The notes under the pieces were generated by a model that made no database searches, was not told where the DNA came from, and saw only the letters and a program-made list of their open reading frames with translations. Made by a program: the position numbers and the translations under genes. 6,238 nt of DNA from Alphaproteobacteria bacterium (GTDB taxonomy: Bacteria > Pseudomonadota > Alphaproteobacteria > Acetobacterales > Acetobacteraceae): the NCBI GenBank assembly GCA_013298245.1, contig JAAFHD010000221.1:1-6238 (forward strand). The letters run 5' to 3'. This document shows, piece after piece, positions 5,667 to 6,238 of the stretch (positions are counted from its first letter, which is position 1; every line of letters starts with the position of its first letter).

Positions 5667-5692
5667 GTAGGCGGGCACTGGCGGGGCGTCAA
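5664..5692 (-). promoter_or_regulatory. Possible sigma70-type promoter of the sod gene
   Basis: On the minus strand TTGACG (complement of 5687-5692) is a good -35 element, followed after 17 bp by TACCTC (complement of 5664-5669) as a poor -10. The spacing is ideal but the -10 is weak. The -10 overlaps the distal arm of the leader inverted repeat, so a transcript starting here would lack that arm. Confidence 0.35.
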
Positions 5693-5713
5693 CCAAGCGG
5701 GTAGGCCGCGCGC

Positions 5714-6238
5714 ATGCTTTCCCCCATCGGCGAATTCGCGCGACGCCATGATCCGGACCGGTTCCTGTGTGCGCTGTTCGCGCCAGCGGCGCGGCGCGAG
5801 GCGTTGTTCTCGCTGATCGCGTATCACCACGAACTCGGCCGTGCGTACGATGCCACGACCAACCCGCTGGCCGGCGCCATCCGCCTGCAATGGTGGCGCG
5901 ATGCGCTGGACGAACCGCGCCGCCACGAAGTCGCGACACCCCTGCATGACGCCATCGCCGCCGGCATGCTGGACCGCGCTGACCTGCTGGCCATGGCCGA
6001 TGCGCGCGAGGCCGAATTGGACGAAGACGGCTTCCCCACCGCCGCCCCCTTTGCCGCCTATCTGCGCGGCGCGCATGGCGGTTTCGCGGTGGCCGCCGGC
6101 CGGCTTCTGGGCGCCGAACCCGCCGAATTGCCCGTGCTGGAAGCCATCGGCGCCGCGCATGGCCTGGCCCTGCTGCTGCGCGCCGCCCCCGCCATGGCCG
6201 CGCGCGGCCGCCGCCTGCTCCCGCATGACGCCCCAACC
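5714..6238 (+). CDS. Squalene/phytoene synthase family protein, NDUFAF6-like, 3' truncated by window
   Basis: Open from ATG 5714 to the window end (175 codons, no stop); an in-frame TAG at 5702-5704 makes this the first possible start. There is no strong Shine-Dalgarno. Seen: DPDRFLCALFAPAARREALFS (13-33, the typical N-terminal block of this subfamily), then IAYHHELGRA, and AIRLQWWRDALDE (about 54-66), which is diagnostic of the group. Where true squalene or phytoene synthases carry the first Asp-rich motif, this protein has HHELGRAYD, so the canonical DxxxD is not evident. Mitochondrial NDUFAF6 is a complex I assembly factor of this fold, and short alphaproteobacterial homologues (about 210-280 aa) are usually annotated only by family. 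A role in prenyl synthesis is therefore doubtful, and a complex I assembly-type role is an extrapolation from the eukaryotic relative. The gene is divergent from the sod gene, with a 79-bp shared upstream region. Confidence 0.85.
   Translation, partial: MLSPIGEFARRHDPDRFLCALFAPAARREALFSLIAYHHELGRAYDATTNPLAGAIRLQWWRDALDEPRRHEVATPLHDAIAAGMLDRADLLAMADAREAELDEDGFPTAAPFAAYLRGAHGGFAVAAGRLLGAEPAELPVLEAIGAAHGLALLLRAAPAMAARGRRLLPHDAPT

Overview
The window is GC-rich throughout (roughly two thirds G+C by eye) and densely coding, with third-position G/C codon use in every gene. It combines a molybdenum hydroxylase large subunit, a Bug/TTT-type periplasmic binding protein, an Fe-type superoxide dismutase and an NDUFAF6-like squalene/phytoene-synthase-family protein. 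Together these suggest an alphaproteobacterium, most likely an Acetobacteraceae (Roseomonas-like) genome. That placement is inferred from gene content and style, not from a marker gene.

Left part (1-4111): a catabolic-looking region. The C-terminal half of a xanthine dehydrogenase/CoxL-type molybdopterin subunit runs rightward off the left edge. It converges, with only 7 bp between stop codons, on a leftward three-gene operon. Transcribed in order, the operon holds a TTT-family solute receptor with a signal peptide (4111-3146), an ACMSD-like metal-dependent amidohydrolase/decarboxylase (3131-2142) and an Ldh_2-family NAD(P)-dependent 2-hydroxyacid dehydrogenase (2145-1096). The genes are tightly coupled (14-bp gap, then a 4-bp ATGA overlap). 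The likely theme is uptake of a small organic acid, followed by decarboxylation or hydrolysis and dehydrogenation. The substrate cannot be read from the sequence.

Middle part (4205-4982): a leftward type II toxin-antitoxin module, an AbrB/MazE-fold antitoxin followed by a PIN-domain toxin. It has a perfect 10-bp inverted repeat just upstream of the antitoxin that looks like an operator. The two genes are separated by 108 bp containing a perfect 53-bp palindrome (25-bp arms, 3-nt loop) that starts on the last base of the antitoxin stop codon. The palindrome is flanked by 9-bp direct repeats. This is the most unusual structure in the window.

Right part (5008-6238): an Fe-type superoxide dismutase gene (leftward) is divergent from the start of an NDUFAF6-like squalene/phytoene-synthase-family gene that is cut by the right edge. 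Their 79-bp shared intergenic region carries an 8-bp-arm inverted repeat covering the sod ribosome-binding site and a possible sod promoter.

I see no rRNA, tRNA, CRISPR array, transposase or phage gene. There is no gene-free stretch over 300 bp. I do not see a new multi-gene system. The intergenic palindrome inside the toxin-antitoxin module is the best candidate for something undescribed.
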